Position numbers and translations under genes: made by a program. Of a stretch of DNA of 64,000 bases, positions 36,439 through 45,587 are shown piece after piece (the first letter of the stretch is position 1; each line of letters starts with the position of its first letter). The notes below the pieces were generated by a model that saw only the letters and a list, made by a program, of their open reading frames with translations, made no database searches and was not told the origin of the DNA. The DNA is from Sphingopyxis sp. DBS4 (lineage in GTDB: Bacteria; Pseudomonadota; Alphaproteobacteria; Sphingomonadales; Sphingomonadaceae), in contig NZ_CP102384.1 of assembly GCF_024628865.1 (NCBI RefSeq), forward strand, positions 259,001 to 323,000, given 5' to 3'.

Positions 36439-37188
36439 ATGAAAATCCTCGTCCCCGTGAAGCGGGTGCTCGATTACAACGTCAAGCCGCGGGTCAAGGC
36501 CGACGGCACGGGCGTTGACCTGGCGAATGTCAAAATGTCGATGAACCCGTTCGACGAGATCGGTGTCGAAGAAGCGATCCGCCTGAAGGAAAAAGGCGTC
36601 GCGACCGAGATCGTCGCCGTATCCGTCGGCCCGGCAAAGGCGCAGGAAACGCTGCGCACCGCGCTTGCGATGGGCGCCGACCGCGCCATTCTCGTGCAGA
36701 CCGACGATGAGGTCGAACCGCTCGCGCTCGCGAAGATCTTCAAGGCGATCGCCGATGCCGAACAGCCCGGCCTTGTCATCCTCGGCAAGCAGGCGATCGA
36801 CGGCGACAACAACCAGACCGGCCAGATGCTCGCCGCATTGACCGGCTGGGCGCAGGGCACCTTCGCCAGCGCGGTGAACGTCGATGGCGACCATGTGAGC
36901 GTCACGCGCGAAGTCGACGGCGGCCTCGAGACGGTGAAGCTCAAGCTTCCCGCGATCGTTACCACCGATCTTCGCCTCAACGAGCCGCGCTATGCGAGCC
37001 TGCCGAACATCATGAAGGCGAAGTCGAAGCCGCTCGATACCAAGTCGCCCGCCGATTATGGCGTCGACACGGCGCCGCGCGTCAAGACGGTCAAGGTGTC
37101 GGAGCCGCCCGTCCGCTCGGCCGGCGTCAAGGTCGCCGATGTCGATGAACTGGTTGCCAAGCTGAAGGCGATGGGAGTGCATTCATGA
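36439..37188 (+). CDS. etfB: Electron transfer flavoprotein beta subunit
   Basis: 249 residues. Family signatures: [38 protein letters not shown], and [18 protein letters not shown] (AMP-binding region). EtfAB carries electrons from acyl-CoA dehydrogenases to ETF-quinone oxidoreductase. GAGAGGAG precedes the ATG. Its stop overlaps the etfA start by 4 bases (ATGA). An operator-like palindrome lies 42-64 bp upstream. Confidence 0.96.
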   Translation: MKILVPVKRVLDYNVKPRVKADGTGVDLANVKMSMNPFDEIGVEEAIRLKEKGVATEIVAVSVGPAKAQETLRTALAMGADRAILVQTDDEVEPLALAKIFKAIADAEQPGLVILGKQAIDGDNNQTGQMLAALTGWAQGTFASAVNVDGDHVSVTREVDGGLETVKLKLPAIVTTDLRLNEPRYASLPNIMKAKSKPLDTKSPADYGVDTAPRVKTVKVSEPPVRSAGVKVADVDELVAKLKAMGVHS

Positions 37189-38114
37189 AAACGCTCGTTT
37201 GGGTCGAACATGACGGTAGCGCCGTCAAGGATGCCACGCTCGCTGCGGTGACCGCCGCCTCGAAGCTCGGCGAAGTCCACCTTCTCGTCGCCGGGGCTGG
37301 CGTCGATGGCGTCGCCAAGGCCGCGTCGGAAATCGCCGGTGTCGGCAAGGTGCATGTCGCCGACAACGCTGCCTTCGGTCACAATCTGCCCGAAAATATC
37401 GCGCCGCTCGTCGCCGAACTGATGGCAAGCCATGACGCGTTCGTCGTGCCCGCCACCACGACCGGCAAGAACATCGCGCCGCGCGTCGCCGCGCTGCTCG
37501 ACGTGATGCAGATTTCGGAAATCCTGTCGGTCGAGGGGCCCAAGACCTTCACCCGCCCGATCTACGCCGGCAACGCGATCGCGACCGTCGAAAGCTCGGA
37601 CGCGAAGCTGGTCCTGACCATCCGCGGCACCGCTTTCGAAAAGGCCGCCAGCACCGGCGGTTCGGGCGCCGTCGAAGCCGTCCCGGCGGGTGGCGACGCC
37701 GGAATCTCCAGCTTCGTTGGCGCCGAGATCGCGAAGCAGGATCGCCCCGAGCTCACCTCGGCGAAGATCATCGTCTCGGGCGGCCGTGCGCTGGGTTCGA
37801 GCGAGAAATATCAGGAAGTCATCGTTCCGCTTGCCGACAAGCTCGGCGCCGCGCTCGGTGCTTCGCGCGCTGCGGTCGATGCGGGCTATGTCCCCAACGA
37901 CTATCAGGTCGGCCAGACCGGCAAGATCGTCGCGCCGGAAGTCTATTTCGCGATCGGCATCTCGGGCGCGATCCAGCACCTCGCCGGCATGAAGGACAGC
38001 AAGACCATCGTCGCGATCAACAAGGACGAAGACGCGCCGATCTTTCAGGTCGCCGACCTCGGCCTCGTCGCCGATCTGTTCAATGCCGTGCCGGAACTGA
38101 CCGGCAAGATCTGA
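37185..38114 (+). CDS. etfA: Electron transfer flavoprotein alpha subunit
   Basis: 309 residues with the C-terminal FAD-binding signature: [32 protein letters not shown], and [20 protein letters not shown]. It pairs with EtfB and is translationally coupled to it (ATGA overlap). It holds FAD and donates electrons to the quinone pool. A perfect terminator hairpin follows 20 bp after the stop, closing the etfBA operon. Confidence 0.97.
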   Translation: MKTLVWVEHDGSAVKDATLAAVTAASKLGEVHLLVAGAGVDGVAKAASEIAGVGKVHVADNAAFGHNLPENIAPLVAELMASHDAFVVPATTTGKNIAPRVAALLDVMQISEILSVEGPKTFTRPIYAGNAIATVESSDAKLVLTIRGTAFEKAASTGGSGAVEAVPAGGDAGISSFVGAEIAKQDRPELTSAKIIVSGGRALGSSEKYQEVIVPLADKLGAALGASRAAVDAGYVPNDYQVGQTGKIVAPEVYFAIGISGAIQHLAGMKDSKTIVAINKDEDAPIFQVADLGLVADLFNAVPELTGKI

Positions 38115-38134
38115 GCCTTTCGGCCATGATTCGG

Positions 38135-38168
38135 AAACGGCCGCGGGCGATCCCGCGGCCGTTTTCAT
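38135..38168 (+). terminator. Rho-independent terminator of etfBA
   Basis: Perfect 13-bp arms (AAACGGCCGCGGG / CCCGCGGCCGTTT) with a CGAT loop, followed by TCATTTGG. This is the clearest terminator in the window and sits right after etfA. Confidence 0.85.
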
Positions 38169-38257
38169 TTGGAGCGCGTCATCCTTCTGTCATCGATCGG
38201 CGCTTGAGGCGAAGCGGCTCCTTCCGCTAACCGGAAGCAAGAGAGCGAGGAGGCCCG

Positions 38258-39256
38258 ATGTCCCAGCCCGACAAACGCGCATTGCTGGCCGCGGGACTTG
38301 CCGTCGGCGAGGATGATGCCGCGCTCGGCACCCGGTTGCGCGACGCCGGCGTGTCGGCCGCCTCGGCGAAATATGAGATCGACCGGCTGGCGAAAGACCC
38401 GATGGCGGCGATGCTGCGCCGGCAGGCCGCGCGAATGGCGAAGCAGGACTGGCTGCTCGCGAATCAGCAGCGGCTGGCGTTCGAGGCGGATGGGGGCTTC
38501 GCGCTCGCCATGCTCGACAAGCCCGCGCCGGGCCTCTTCTACCGCCAATATTACGACGCCAACCGGCCCGCGAAACTCACCGGCGTCGTCGATCATTGGC
38601 CGGCGCTGGCGCGCTGGTCGCTCGATCATTTCGAGCGTGTCGCGGGCCATGCCACGGTCGAAGCGCAGGTCGGGCGCGACGGCGATTCCGATTATGAGCT
38701 CGCAAAGGATGATCACCGCCGCCTCGTCCGCTTCGGCGAACTGATCGGCTGGCTGCGCAAGGGCGAAGCGAGCAACGACATCTATCTGACGGCCTATAAC
38801 AGCGGCACCAACGCAGCGGCGCTCGCGATCCTGTGGGAGGATCTGGCGCCGATCGACCTGCTCGAAGCGCGTGGGGATCGGGACGGCTTTTTCTGGCTGG
38901 GACCGAAAGGCACGCTGACGCCGTGGCACCACGATCTCACCAACAATCTGCTAGTGCAGGTTTTCGGGCGCAAGCGGGTGCGGATGGCGCCGCCCTGGGC
39001 TTTCGCGCGGATGCGGAACAGCCGGCATTGCTTTTCGGATTGGGGCAATGCGCCGCTGCCTGCGGGCGAAGGCGACGCGGCGACGCCGCCCGTCCTCGAA
39101 ACGATCATCGGCCCCGGCGAGGCCATATTCCTGCCCGTCGGATGGTGGCATCAGGTCGAGGCGCTCGATCTGTCGGCGAGCATGAGCTTCACCAATTTCC
39201 GCCGACCCAATATTCATGTCGAGGATTATATATCCTGGGGAGAAATCGACCGATGA
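38258..39256 (+). CDS. Cupin-like (JmjC-type) domain protein
   Basis: 332 residues. A helical N-terminal region of about 100 residues is followed by a cupin_8/JmjC-like fold: WHHDLTNNLLVQVFGRKRV supplies the HxD metal pair and VGWWHQVEAL the distal His. Such proteins are Fe(II)/2-oxoglutarate oxygenases, often hydroxylases of proteins or small molecules. Substrate unknown. Its stop overlaps the enoyl-CoA hydratase start (ATGA), an unusual partnership. Confidence 0.8.
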   Translation: MSQPDKRALLAAGLAVGEDDAALGTRLRDAGVSAASAKYEIDRLAKDPMAAMLRRQAARMAKQDWLLANQQRLAFEADGGFALAMLDKPAPGLFYRQYYDANRPAKLTGVVDHWPALARWSLDHFERVAGHATVEAQVGRDGDSDYELAKDDHRRLVRFGELIGWLRKGEASNDIYLTAYNSGTNAAALAILWEDLAPIDLLEARGDRDGFFWLGPKGTLTPWHHDLTNNLLVQVFGRKRVRMAPPWAFARMRNSRHCFSDWGNAPLPAGEGDAATPPVLETIIGPGEAIFLPVGWWHQVEALDLSASMSFTNFRRPNIHVEDYISWGEIDR

Positions 39257-40035
39257 CCCTGGTTCTCATCGCCCGCGACGGTCCCGTCGCCACCGTTACC
39301 CTCAACCGCCCGGAGGCGATGAACGCGCTGTCGCGCGCGCTGCGTGCCGAACTGGCGGCGGCGATGCGGGGGCTTGCTGCCGACGAAAGCGTCCGCGCGA
39401 TCGTGCTGACCGGGGCGGGAACGCGCGCTTTCACCGCGGGACTCGACCTCAAGGAACTTGGCGCCGACACCAGCAACCTCGGCGCCGCCAATGCCGAGGG
39501 GGCCGACGAAAATCCGGTGCGGGCGATCGAGCTGTGTCCGCAGCCGGTGATCGGCGCGATCAACGGCGTCGCGATCACCGGCGGGTTCGAGGTCGCGCTC
39601 GCCTGCGACCTGTTGATCGCCTCTACCCATGCGCGCTTCGCTGACACCCATGCGCGCGTCGGCATCATGCCGGGCTGGGGCCTGTCGCAGAAATTGTCGC
39701 GCATCGTCGGGCTCGGCCGCGCGAAGGAATTGTCGCTGACCGGCAATTTCCTGGGTGCCGAGGCGGCGCGCGACTGGGGTTTGGTGAACCGCGTCGTCGC
39801 GCCCGACGAGCTGCTTCCCGCGGCGCAGGCGCTCGCGCGCGATATCGCCAGCATCGATCCGGCGATGGTGCGGGGTTATAAGAAGCTGATCGACGACGGC
39901 TATGCGCTGCCTTTCGCTACGGGTCTCGCGCTCGAACAGCAGCGCTCAAAGGCCGCGAACGGCACCGTGCGCGCCGAAGAGGTCGAGGCGCGACGGCTGG
40001 CGGTGATGGAGCGGGGCCGCGAACGCGCCGGCTGA
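39253..40035 (+). CDS. Enoyl-CoA hydratase/isomerase family protein
   Basis: 260 residues from the ATG at 39253, coupled to the upstream oxygenase gene. The crotonase fold is clear: TLNRPEAMNALSRALRAE, TGAGTRAFTAGLDLKE (oxyanion loop region), NGVAITGGFEVALACD, ADTHARVGIMPGWG. The first catalytic Glu (GGFE) is present. The position of the second (PE in classic hydratases) is His (THARVG), so hydration may be impaired or it may be an isomerase or hydrolase. Likely in acyl-CoA metabolism. Confidence 0.88.
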   Translation: MTLVLIARDGPVATVTLNRPEAMNALSRALRAELAAAMRGLAADESVRAIVLTGAGTRAFTAGLDLKELGADTSNLGAANAEGADENPVRAIELCPQPVIGAINGVAITGGFEVALACDLLIASTHARFADTHARVGIMPGWGLSQKLSRIVGLGRAKELSLTGNFLGAEAARDWGLVNRVVAPDELLPAAQALARDIASIDPAMVRGYKKLIDDGYALPFATGLALEQQRSKAANGTVRAEEVEARRLAVMERGRERAG

Positions 40036-40072
40036 GCGGCCGCTTGCCTTCGGGGCGCGGACGCCTTAGCCT

Positions 40073-40996
40073 ATGTCCATGAAGACGGGGGGATGGGTCG
40101 TTGGCGCGGGACTGCTGTTGAGCAGCGCACCGCTGGTTGCCGCGGACAAGGATGAGCCGGTCGTGCTCGAACCGTCGTCGCCGTGGAACATGGACTACGC
40201 CGAGGATTATTGTCGGCTGGGGCGCATCTTTGGCGAGGGAGAGCAGCGGACCATCCTGATAATGGATCGCTATGCGCCGGGCGATTCCTTTCGCTTGACG
40301 CTGGCCGGCGCGGCGACCAACGCGGCGAAGTCCGGTGGCGAGGCCCATGTGCAATTTGGACCGGGTTGGGACGAGCAGACGGTCCGTTTCTTCTCAGGAA
40401 AACTCGGCGAGAAGACGCCGGCGTGGATTTTCGCCGGCAATGCGCGCATCCGCCCGCTTACAGAGGCGCAGCGGGCGCAGGTTGCGGCCCAGGTCGCGGA
40501 AGAAGGACTGGCCGACTCGACGCAGATCGCGCCGATTTCGGAAGCCGACGAAGCCGCGACCACGCAGGTTCGCTTCGATCGCCCGCTGCATCGCCCGCTG
40601 ATCCTGCATACCGGGCCGATGAAGCAGGCGCTCGACGCGATGCGGGCCTGCACCGACGAACTCGTGACGCATTGGGGTGTCGATCCCAAGCAGGCCAAGG
40701 CTCAGTCGCGCCGCGCTGTACCGCGCGGATCGCCGGCATACTGGATTGGGCCCGATGATTATCCGCTCGGCATGCTCAACAAAGGAAAGCAGGGGCTCAT
40801 CTATTTCCGGCTGACGATCGGTGAGGACGGGAAGCCGCTGTCGTGCCACATCCAGCAATCGACCGATCCCGACGGCTTCGACAAGACGGTGTGCCAGTTG
40901 CTGATGCAGCGCGCTCGCTTCGAGCCCGCGCTCGATGCCGATGGCAAGCCCATGAAGGCCTATTATCTCAGCAGCGTGCGCTTTGTGATCCCCTGA
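40073..40996 (+). CDS. Secreted protein with TonB C-terminal-like domain
   Basis: 307 residues with a signal peptide (GLLLSSAPLVAA). A central domain of unknown type is followed by a C-terminal region (about residues 245-307: GLIYFRLTIGEDGKPLSCHI, then QRARFEPALDADGKP) that resembles the TonB C-terminal fold found in many sphingomonad exported proteins. It lacks the Pro-rich linker and membrane anchor of a true TonB, so it is probably not an energy transducer. Start at MSM or the third residue. Confidence 0.72.
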   Translation: MSMKTGGWVVGAGLLLSSAPLVAADKDEPVVLEPSSPWNMDYAEDYCRLGRIFGEGEQRTILIMDRYAPGDSFRLTLAGAATNAAKSGGEAHVQFGPGWDEQTVRFFSGKLGEKTPAWIFAGNARIRPLTEAQRAQVAAQVAEEGLADSTQIAPISEADEAATTQVRFDRPLHRPLILHTGPMKQALDAMRACTDELVTHWGVDPKQAKAQSRRAVPRGSPAYWIGPDDYPLGMLNKGKQGLIYFRLTIGEDGKPLSCHIQQSTDPDGFDKTVCQLLMQRARFEPALDADGKPMKAYYLSSVRFVIP

Positions 40997-41055
40997 CCGA
41001 GACCCCCAATGCAATGGGACTTGCGGCCTCCGGAAATACTTAGCATGGTTAAGTA

Positions 41056-42387
41056 ATGGCCGACCTCTCCGAACCGCTTTCCGCCTTCATGACGCGCCTT
41101 GCCGGACCCGGCACGCTGTCGCGGCTCGCCCGCCTGTCGGGCGGGGCGAACATGGAAAGCTGGGCGTTCGACTGGGCGGGGGCGGCCTATGTGCTGCGCC
41201 GCGCGCCGTCGGCCGAATATATGGAAGGGCGGCCCTATGGCCATCCGGTCGAGGCGGCGCTGGTACGGGCGGCCCATGCGGGCGGGGTCAAGGCGCCCGA
41301 GGTCGTCGGTGTGCTGGCCGATGGCGACGGCATGGGAACCGGCTATGTGATGCGCCGGGTCATCGCCGAGGTCGCTCCTGCGAAGATATTGCCGAATCCG
41401 CCGACCTCGCTCGTCGCCGACCTCGGCCGCGAACTCGCGCATATCCATGCCTTGCCGCGCGCCGCGATTCCCGAAGGCATTCCGGTGATGGACACCGCCG
41501 CGGCGCTCGCCGAACTCAAGGCGCGCTTTCTCTCCTATGGCGGCGACCGCCCGGCGATCGCGCTCGCGGTCAAATGGTGCGAGGATCATCTGCCCGAACC
41601 CGCCGAGCCGGTGCTGGTCCACGGCGACTACCGGATGGGCAATGTCATGGTCGATGGCGACGGGCTGGCCGTCGTCCTCGACTGGGAACTCGCGCATCTG
41701 GGCGACGCGCACGAGGATCTCGCCTTCGGCTGCATGACCGTCTGGCGCTTCGGCCAGCTCGACAAGCCGGCGTTCGGCGTCGGCAGTCTCGCCGATTATT
41801 TCGCGGCCTATGAAGCCGCGGGCGGCATCAGGGTCGATCCAGCGCGGTTCAAATATTGGCTCGTCTATCGCACCCTGTGGTGGGCGCTCGGCTGCCTCCA
41901 GATGGGGCAGGCGTGGCGCAGCGGCGCCGACACGACGGTCGAGCGCGTCGTCGTCGGGCGGCGCACCGCCGAGCAGGAACTCGATCTTGTTCGGCTGCTT
42001 GAGGAAGAGGCGCCCGAAGCGGAACGGCAGCGCGCCTTGCCGCCGTCCTCCGATCCCGCGCCGGCGCCGACGGGCGAGCCGACGAGCCGCGAGATGGTGC
42101 AGGCGGTGCGCGCCTGGATCGAGAGCGCGATCAAGCCAAAAGCCGAAGGTCACGCCAAGTTCGAGGCGGTCGTCGCGATGAATGCACTCGGCATCGTGAT
42201 GCGCGATCTGGGCGCCGGAACCCGCGCCGAGGACCGGGGGCTGGCTGAGGCGCTGATGTCGGGGAAGACGACGCTCGCCGAGCCTGGCCTGCTCGCGACG
42301 CTGCGCCGCGCGGTGCTCGACAAATGCGCGGTCGACAGCCCCAAATATGCCGCGCTCGCCGCGGCGACCGCCGAATGGCGCGGATAG
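41056..42387 (+). CDS. Aminoglycoside-phosphotransferase-family protein with C-terminal DUF6285-like domain
   Basis: 443 residues. The APH/choline-kinase fold is marked by VLVHGDYRMGNVMVDG (catalytic Asp) and VVLDWELAHLGD (metal Asp). The C-terminal ~110 residues (TSREMVQAVRAWIES to the end) resemble a domain that occurs beside acyl-CoA dehydrogenases, which I recall as DUF6285. It lies 17 bp upstream of an acyl-CoA dehydrogenase gene. Such pairs are typical of acyl-CoA metabolism where the kinase-like enzyme may phosphorylate a hydroxyacyl-CoA. It is not a resistance gene on present evidence. Confidence 0.85.
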   Translation: MADLSEPLSAFMTRLAGPGTLSRLARLSGGANMESWAFDWAGAAYVLRRAPSAEYMEGRPYGHPVEAALVRAAHAGGVKAPEVVGVLADGDGMGTGYVMRRVIAEVAPAKILPNPPTSLVADLGRELAHIHALPRAAIPEGIPVMDTAAALAELKARFLSYGGDRPAIALAVKWCEDHLPEPAEPVLVHGDYRMGNVMVDGDGLAVVLDWELAHLGDAHEDLAFGCMTVWRFGQLDKPAFGVGSLADYFAAYEAAGGIRVDPARFKYWLVYRTLWWALGCLQMGQAWRSGADTTVERVVVGRRTAEQELDLVRLLEEEAPEAERQRALPPSSDPAPAPTGEPTSREMVQAVRAWIESAIKPKAEGHAKFEAVVAMNALGIVMRDLGAGTRAEDRGLAEALMSGKTTLAEPGLLATLRRAVLDKCAVDSPKYAALAAATAEWRG

Positions 42388-42404
42388 ATCATAGGGAGAG
42401 AGAG

Positions 42405-43700
42405 ATGGATTTTGCGATGCCCGCCGACTTGCAGGCCTATCTGGACGAACTCGACGCCTTCATCGAAGCCGAGATCAGGCCGCTCGAACTGGCTGACGAC
42501 AATATCCGCTTCTTCGATCACCGCCGCGAGCATAGCCGCACCGACTGGGACAATCAGGGGCTGCCGCGCCACGAGTGGGAACAGCTTTTGAAGCAGGCGA
42601 CGCGCAAGGCCGACGCGGCGGGGCACTGGCGTTTTTCGGCGCCGAAGAAATATGGCGGCAAGGACGGGTCGAACCTGTGGATGGCGGTGATCCGCGAGCA
42701 TTTCGCGGCGAAGGGCCTCGGCCTCCACAACGACCTCCAGAACGAGCATAGCATTGTCGGCAATTTCCCCTTCGTCGCGATGTTCGAGCAGTTCGCGACG
42801 AGCGAGGAACAGAAGCAGGAGTTCATCCTCGGCGGCTTCGAGGGCAAGCGCCGCACCGCCTTCGGCCTCACCGAGCCCGATCACGGCAGCGATGCGACAC
42901 ATATGGAAACGCGCGCGGTGCGCGAGACGCGGGATGGCGTTGACGGCTGGCTGATCAACGGGCGCAAGATGTGGATCACCGGGATGCATGTCGCGACGCA
43001 TTGCGCCGCCTTCTGCCGCACCGCGGGCGAGGACGGCGATGCGAAGGGCATCACCTGCCTGCTCGTGCCGACGGGCACGCCGGGCATGACGGTCGACGAA
43101 TATATGTGGACTTTCAACATGCCGACCGACCATCCGCGTATGACCTTCACCGACGTCTGGGTGCCCGACAGCGCGCGGCTGGGGCCGGTCGATGGCGGCC
43201 TGTCGATCGCGCAGAGCTTCGTCCACCAGAATCGCATCCGCCAGGCGGCAAGCTCGCTCGGCGCCGCGGTTTATTGCATCGAGGAAAGCGTGCGCTACGC
43301 GCGGGAGAGGAAGCCTTTCGGCGAGGCGCTGGCGAAGAATCAGGCGATCCAGTTCCCGCTCGTCGAACTCGCGACGCAGGCCGAAATGCTGCGCCTGCTG
43401 ATCCGCAAGACCGCGTGGGACATGGACAACACCCCGCACAAGGAGATCGAGCGCACGCTGTCGGACAAGGTCAGCATGTGCAACTACTGGGCGAACCGCC
43501 TCGTCTGCGAAGCCGCCGACCGCGCGATGCAGGTGCACGGCGGCATCGGCTATTCGCGGCACAAGCCGTTCGAGCATATCTATCGCCACCATCGCCGCTA
43601 TCGGATCACCGAGGGGGCGGAGGAAATCCAGATGCGCAAGGTCGCCGCCTATCTCTTCGGCTATATGGGGCCGCGCAGGGAGACGCTGGGGAAAATCTGA
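42405..43700 (+). CDS. Acyl-CoA dehydrogenase family protein
   Basis: 431 residues from the ATG at 42405, preceded by GGGAGAGAGAG. FAD and substrate motifs: RRTAFGLTEPDHGSDAT, WITGMHVATHCAAF, QAIQFPLVELATQAE, and CEAADRAMQVHGGIGYS. The C-terminal YRHHRRYRITEGAEEIQM matches this family. It desaturates acyl-CoA and reduces ETF; etfBA is about 5 kb upstream. Chain length not predictable. Forms an operon with the kinase-like gene before it. Confidence 0.93.
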   Translation: MDFAMPADLQAYLDELDAFIEAEIRPLELADDNIRFFDHRREHSRTDWDNQGLPRHEWEQLLKQATRKADAAGHWRFSAPKKYGGKDGSNLWMAVIREHFAAKGLGLHNDLQNEHSIVGNFPFVAMFEQFATSEEQKQEFILGGFEGKRRTAFGLTEPDHGSDATHMETRAVRETRDGVDGWLINGRKMWITGMHVATHCAAFCRTAGEDGDAKGITCLLVPTGTPGMTVDEYMWTFNMPTDHPRMTFTDVWVPDSARLGPVDGGLSIAQSFVHQNRIRQAASSLGAAVYCIEESVRYARERKPFGEALAKNQAIQFPLVELATQAEMLRLLIRKTAWDMDNTPHKEIERTLSDKVSMCNYWANRLVCEAADRAMQVHGGIGYSRHKPFEHIYRHHRRYRITEGAEEIQMRKVAAYLFGYMGPRRETLGKI

Positions 43701-43762
43701 GCGGGGTGGACTCTTCGCTTCGTTGCGGCATGATCGCCGCGACGAAGGAAGAGGAGACAGCC

Positions 43763-44287
43763 ATGGCCGAGGCCGATCGCGCGCGGGACGCGGCGCCGTC
43801 CCGGATTTTCCGGGCCGGCGACGCGCCCGACCTCAACGAAACCGACAAGATGACGCTCGCCGGGCTGACCCCGATCGTCGAAGCCGGCATCGGCCGCTGG
43901 GTCGCGGCGGGCGTCGGCGAAGGGAACGTCACCAAAGTGCTGTTCTCGCTCCCGCATATGAGCCTGACCTACGCCTGGTTCAAAAGCGGCTTCGCGCTGC
44001 CGCTGCACAGCCATGATGCGGACTGTCTCTATTATATCATCGCGGGTTCGCTGAAGCTCGGGACCGAGGAGCTCGGCGCGGGCGACGGCTTTTTCGTCGG
44101 CAGCGACGTCCCCTATAGCTACAAACCGGGGCCCGAAGGCGTCGAAGTGCTCGAATTCCGCACGGTCGAGCGTTTCGACATGAAGTTCCAGGGGCGGACC
44201 GAGGCCTATTGGGACAAGGTCGTCGCCGGAATGGACGCCGCGCGGCCCCGCTGGGACACGGAAAGGCCGCCTTCGGCGCGGGCTTAG
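43763..44287 (+). CDS. Cupin domain protein
   Basis: 174 residues from the ATG at 43763 with GGAAGAGGAG before it. A single cupin barrel: the metal motif GFALPLHSHDADCLYYIIAG (HxH...) and the second motif region GVEVLEFRTVERFD. Such small cupins bind a metal and may act as dioxygenases or isomerases. It is 62 bp downstream of the acyl-CoA dehydrogenase on the same strand, likely in the same transcript. Substrate unknown. Confidence 0.8.
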   Translation: MAEADRARDAAPSRIFRAGDAPDLNETDKMTLAGLTPIVEAGIGRWVAAGVGEGNVTKVLFSLPHMSLTYAWFKSGFALPLHSHDADCLYYIIAGSLKLGTEELGAGDGFFVGSDVPYSYKPGPEGVEVLEFRTVERFDMKFQGRTEAYWDKVVAGMDAARPRWDTERPPSARA

Positions 44288-44324
44288 GGCTTGATTGAGT
44301 CTGACTGAAACGCGGTTTCCATCT

Positions 44325-44402
44325 CGTCATCCCGGCGAAGGCCGGGATCTCGCCGGTGCGGATGGTCGATACGATGAGATCCCGGCCTTCGCCGGGATGA
44401 CG
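44325..44402. repeat. Intergenic palindromic repeat, GTCATCCCGGCGAAGGCC type
   Basis: 78-bp palindrome, third copy of the family at 22866 and 34752. It lies between convergent genes. Confidence 0.85.
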
Positions 44403-44508
44403 ATTCCATCAACTATGATCACGTTCCAAACCGATGTGTGTTAAGCCCGGACTATAGTCCTGCTCCACACGAACGGTAGGGGACGATCCCGATCAAATGC
44501 GCGATCGC

Positions 44509-44820
44509 TTAACGCTTGCGCACGAACTCCGTCCGCAGCACCAGCCCCTTGATCCCCTCGTAGCGGCAGTCGATCTCTTCGGGATCGGCGGTCAACCGGA
44601 TCGACTTGATCACGGTGCCGACCTTCAGCGTCTGCCCCGCGCCCTTCACCGGCAGATCCTTGATGAGGACGACCGAGTCGCCGTCGCTCAGCACATTGCC
44701 GACGGCGTCCCTGGCTTCGGGCAGCGCATTGGCGGCCGCCGCCCGTTCGCGCGCTTCGCTGGCGGGCAGCCATTCGCCGCTCGCCTCGTCATAGACATAG
44801 TCTTCGTCGTTGTTGTTCAT
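44509..44820 (-). CDS. PhnA/YjdM-type protein lacking the N-terminal zinc ribbon
   Basis: 103 residues from the ATG at 44820. A GTG one codon upstream is possible. The C-terminal domain of the YjdM (PhnA) family is complete: GNVLSDGDSVVLIKDLPVKG, KVGTVIKSIRL, IDCRYEGIKGLVL. The usual N-terminal four-Cys zinc ribbon is absent, replaced by an acidic DEDYVYDEASGEWLPA segment. The family was once called alkylphosphonate uptake protein, but its role is not established. It lies 17 bp after the methyltransferase gene. Confidence 0.82.
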   Translation of the reverse strand: MNNNDEDYVYDEASGEWLPASEARERAAAANALPEARDAVGNVLSDGDSVVLIKDLPVKGAGQTLKVGTVIKSIRLTADPEEIDCRYEGIKGLVLRTEFVRKR

Positions 44821-44837
44821 CACGCCGCCCTAGCGCC

Positions 44838-45587
44838 TCATGCGGGCTTGCGGAAGCGCAAGGTGAACTGGTCGGTCTTGCCGCGAATGGCGGGATCGAA
44901 GACGTTGGCGGTGCGCGGGTCGTCGGGCTGCTTGTAGAGATCGCTCTCCGCTTCGAGCGTGAACCCTGCCTTGGTGAGCGCCGCGACGACCGCCGCCTTG
45001 TCGATGCGGTGCAGGCTGTCGGACAGCGTCGTGCCGCTGCCGTCCGCCGCGCTATGATCGACGACGACGAGCGTCCCGCCGGGCTTCAGCGCCGCGAACA
45101 GCGCCGCGCTCGCCTCGTCGCCGGTGCCTTCGGGGAAGGGTTTCAGATAGAGGTCGTGGAAATTCTGCACGGTGATGATCGTGTCGAGCGGCACCGGAAA
45201 GGCCGGCGCCGCGAACGGCCCCGCGACCGCGTCGACATTGGCATAGGCGGCGTCGATCGCGGCCTGATCGTCGCCATATTGCTTCTTGAAGGCAATGAAC
45301 TCGGCGGGCTGGAAGGCGTAAACCTTGCCCTCCGGCCCGACCGCGCCCGCGAGAATGCGGGTCAGATAGCCGCCGCCCATCACAAAGTCACCAACCGCTT
45401 GCCCCGGCTTCACGCCCGCGAAGGCGAGCAGTTCGGCGGGCTTGCGCGCGGCGTCGCGTGCCTGATCGGTGGCGGGGCGTGCCGGATCGGCGAGCGCGGC
45501 GCTGTAATCGGGAGCGGGCGACGGCTGCGCGATGGCCGATGGCGCGGCGACGGCGAGCAGCAGGGCGAGGGTCAGCGGGCGGATCAT
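44838..45587 (-). CDS. Exported class I SAM-methyltransferase-like protein
   Basis: 249 residues with a Sec signal peptide (MIRPLTLALLLAVAAPSAIA). A class I methyltransferase fold follows: LLAFAGVKPGQAVGDFVMGG as motif I (with Gly-rich loop), VYAFQPAEF, LKPGGTLVVVDHSA. An exported SAM-fold enzyme is unexpected because SAM is cytoplasmic. These secreted forms are common in sphingomonads and their activity is unclear. Located upstream of the PhnA-like gene on the same strand. Confidence 0.82.
   Translation of the reverse strand: MIRPLTLALLLAVAAPSAIAQPSPAPDYSAALADPARPATDQARDAARKPAELLAFAGVKPGQAVGDFVMGGGYLTRILAGAVGPEGKVYAFQPAEFIAFKKQYGDDQAAIDAAYANVDAVAGPFAAPAFPVPLDTIITVQNFHDLYLKPFPEGTGDEASAALFAALKPGGTLVVVDHSAADGSGTTLSDSLHRIDKAAVVAALTKAGFTLEAESDLYKQPDDPRTANVFDPAIRGKTDQFTLRFRKPA

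Noticed and set aside
40073..40996. True TonB energy transducer
   Set aside because: The C-terminal domain is similar, but there is no membrane anchor followed by a Pro-rich linker, and no ExbB/ExbD genes nearby.
41056..42387. Aminoglycoside resistance gene
   Set aside because: The kinase fold is shared by many metabolic kinases. The neighbouring acyl-CoA dehydrogenase and the C-terminal domain point to CoA metabolism, not to drug resistance.
44449..44460. GGACTATAGTCC palindrome as an operator
   Set aside because: Perfect but only 12 bp, located in a convergent gene gap away from any start codon, so it is not clearly regulatory.
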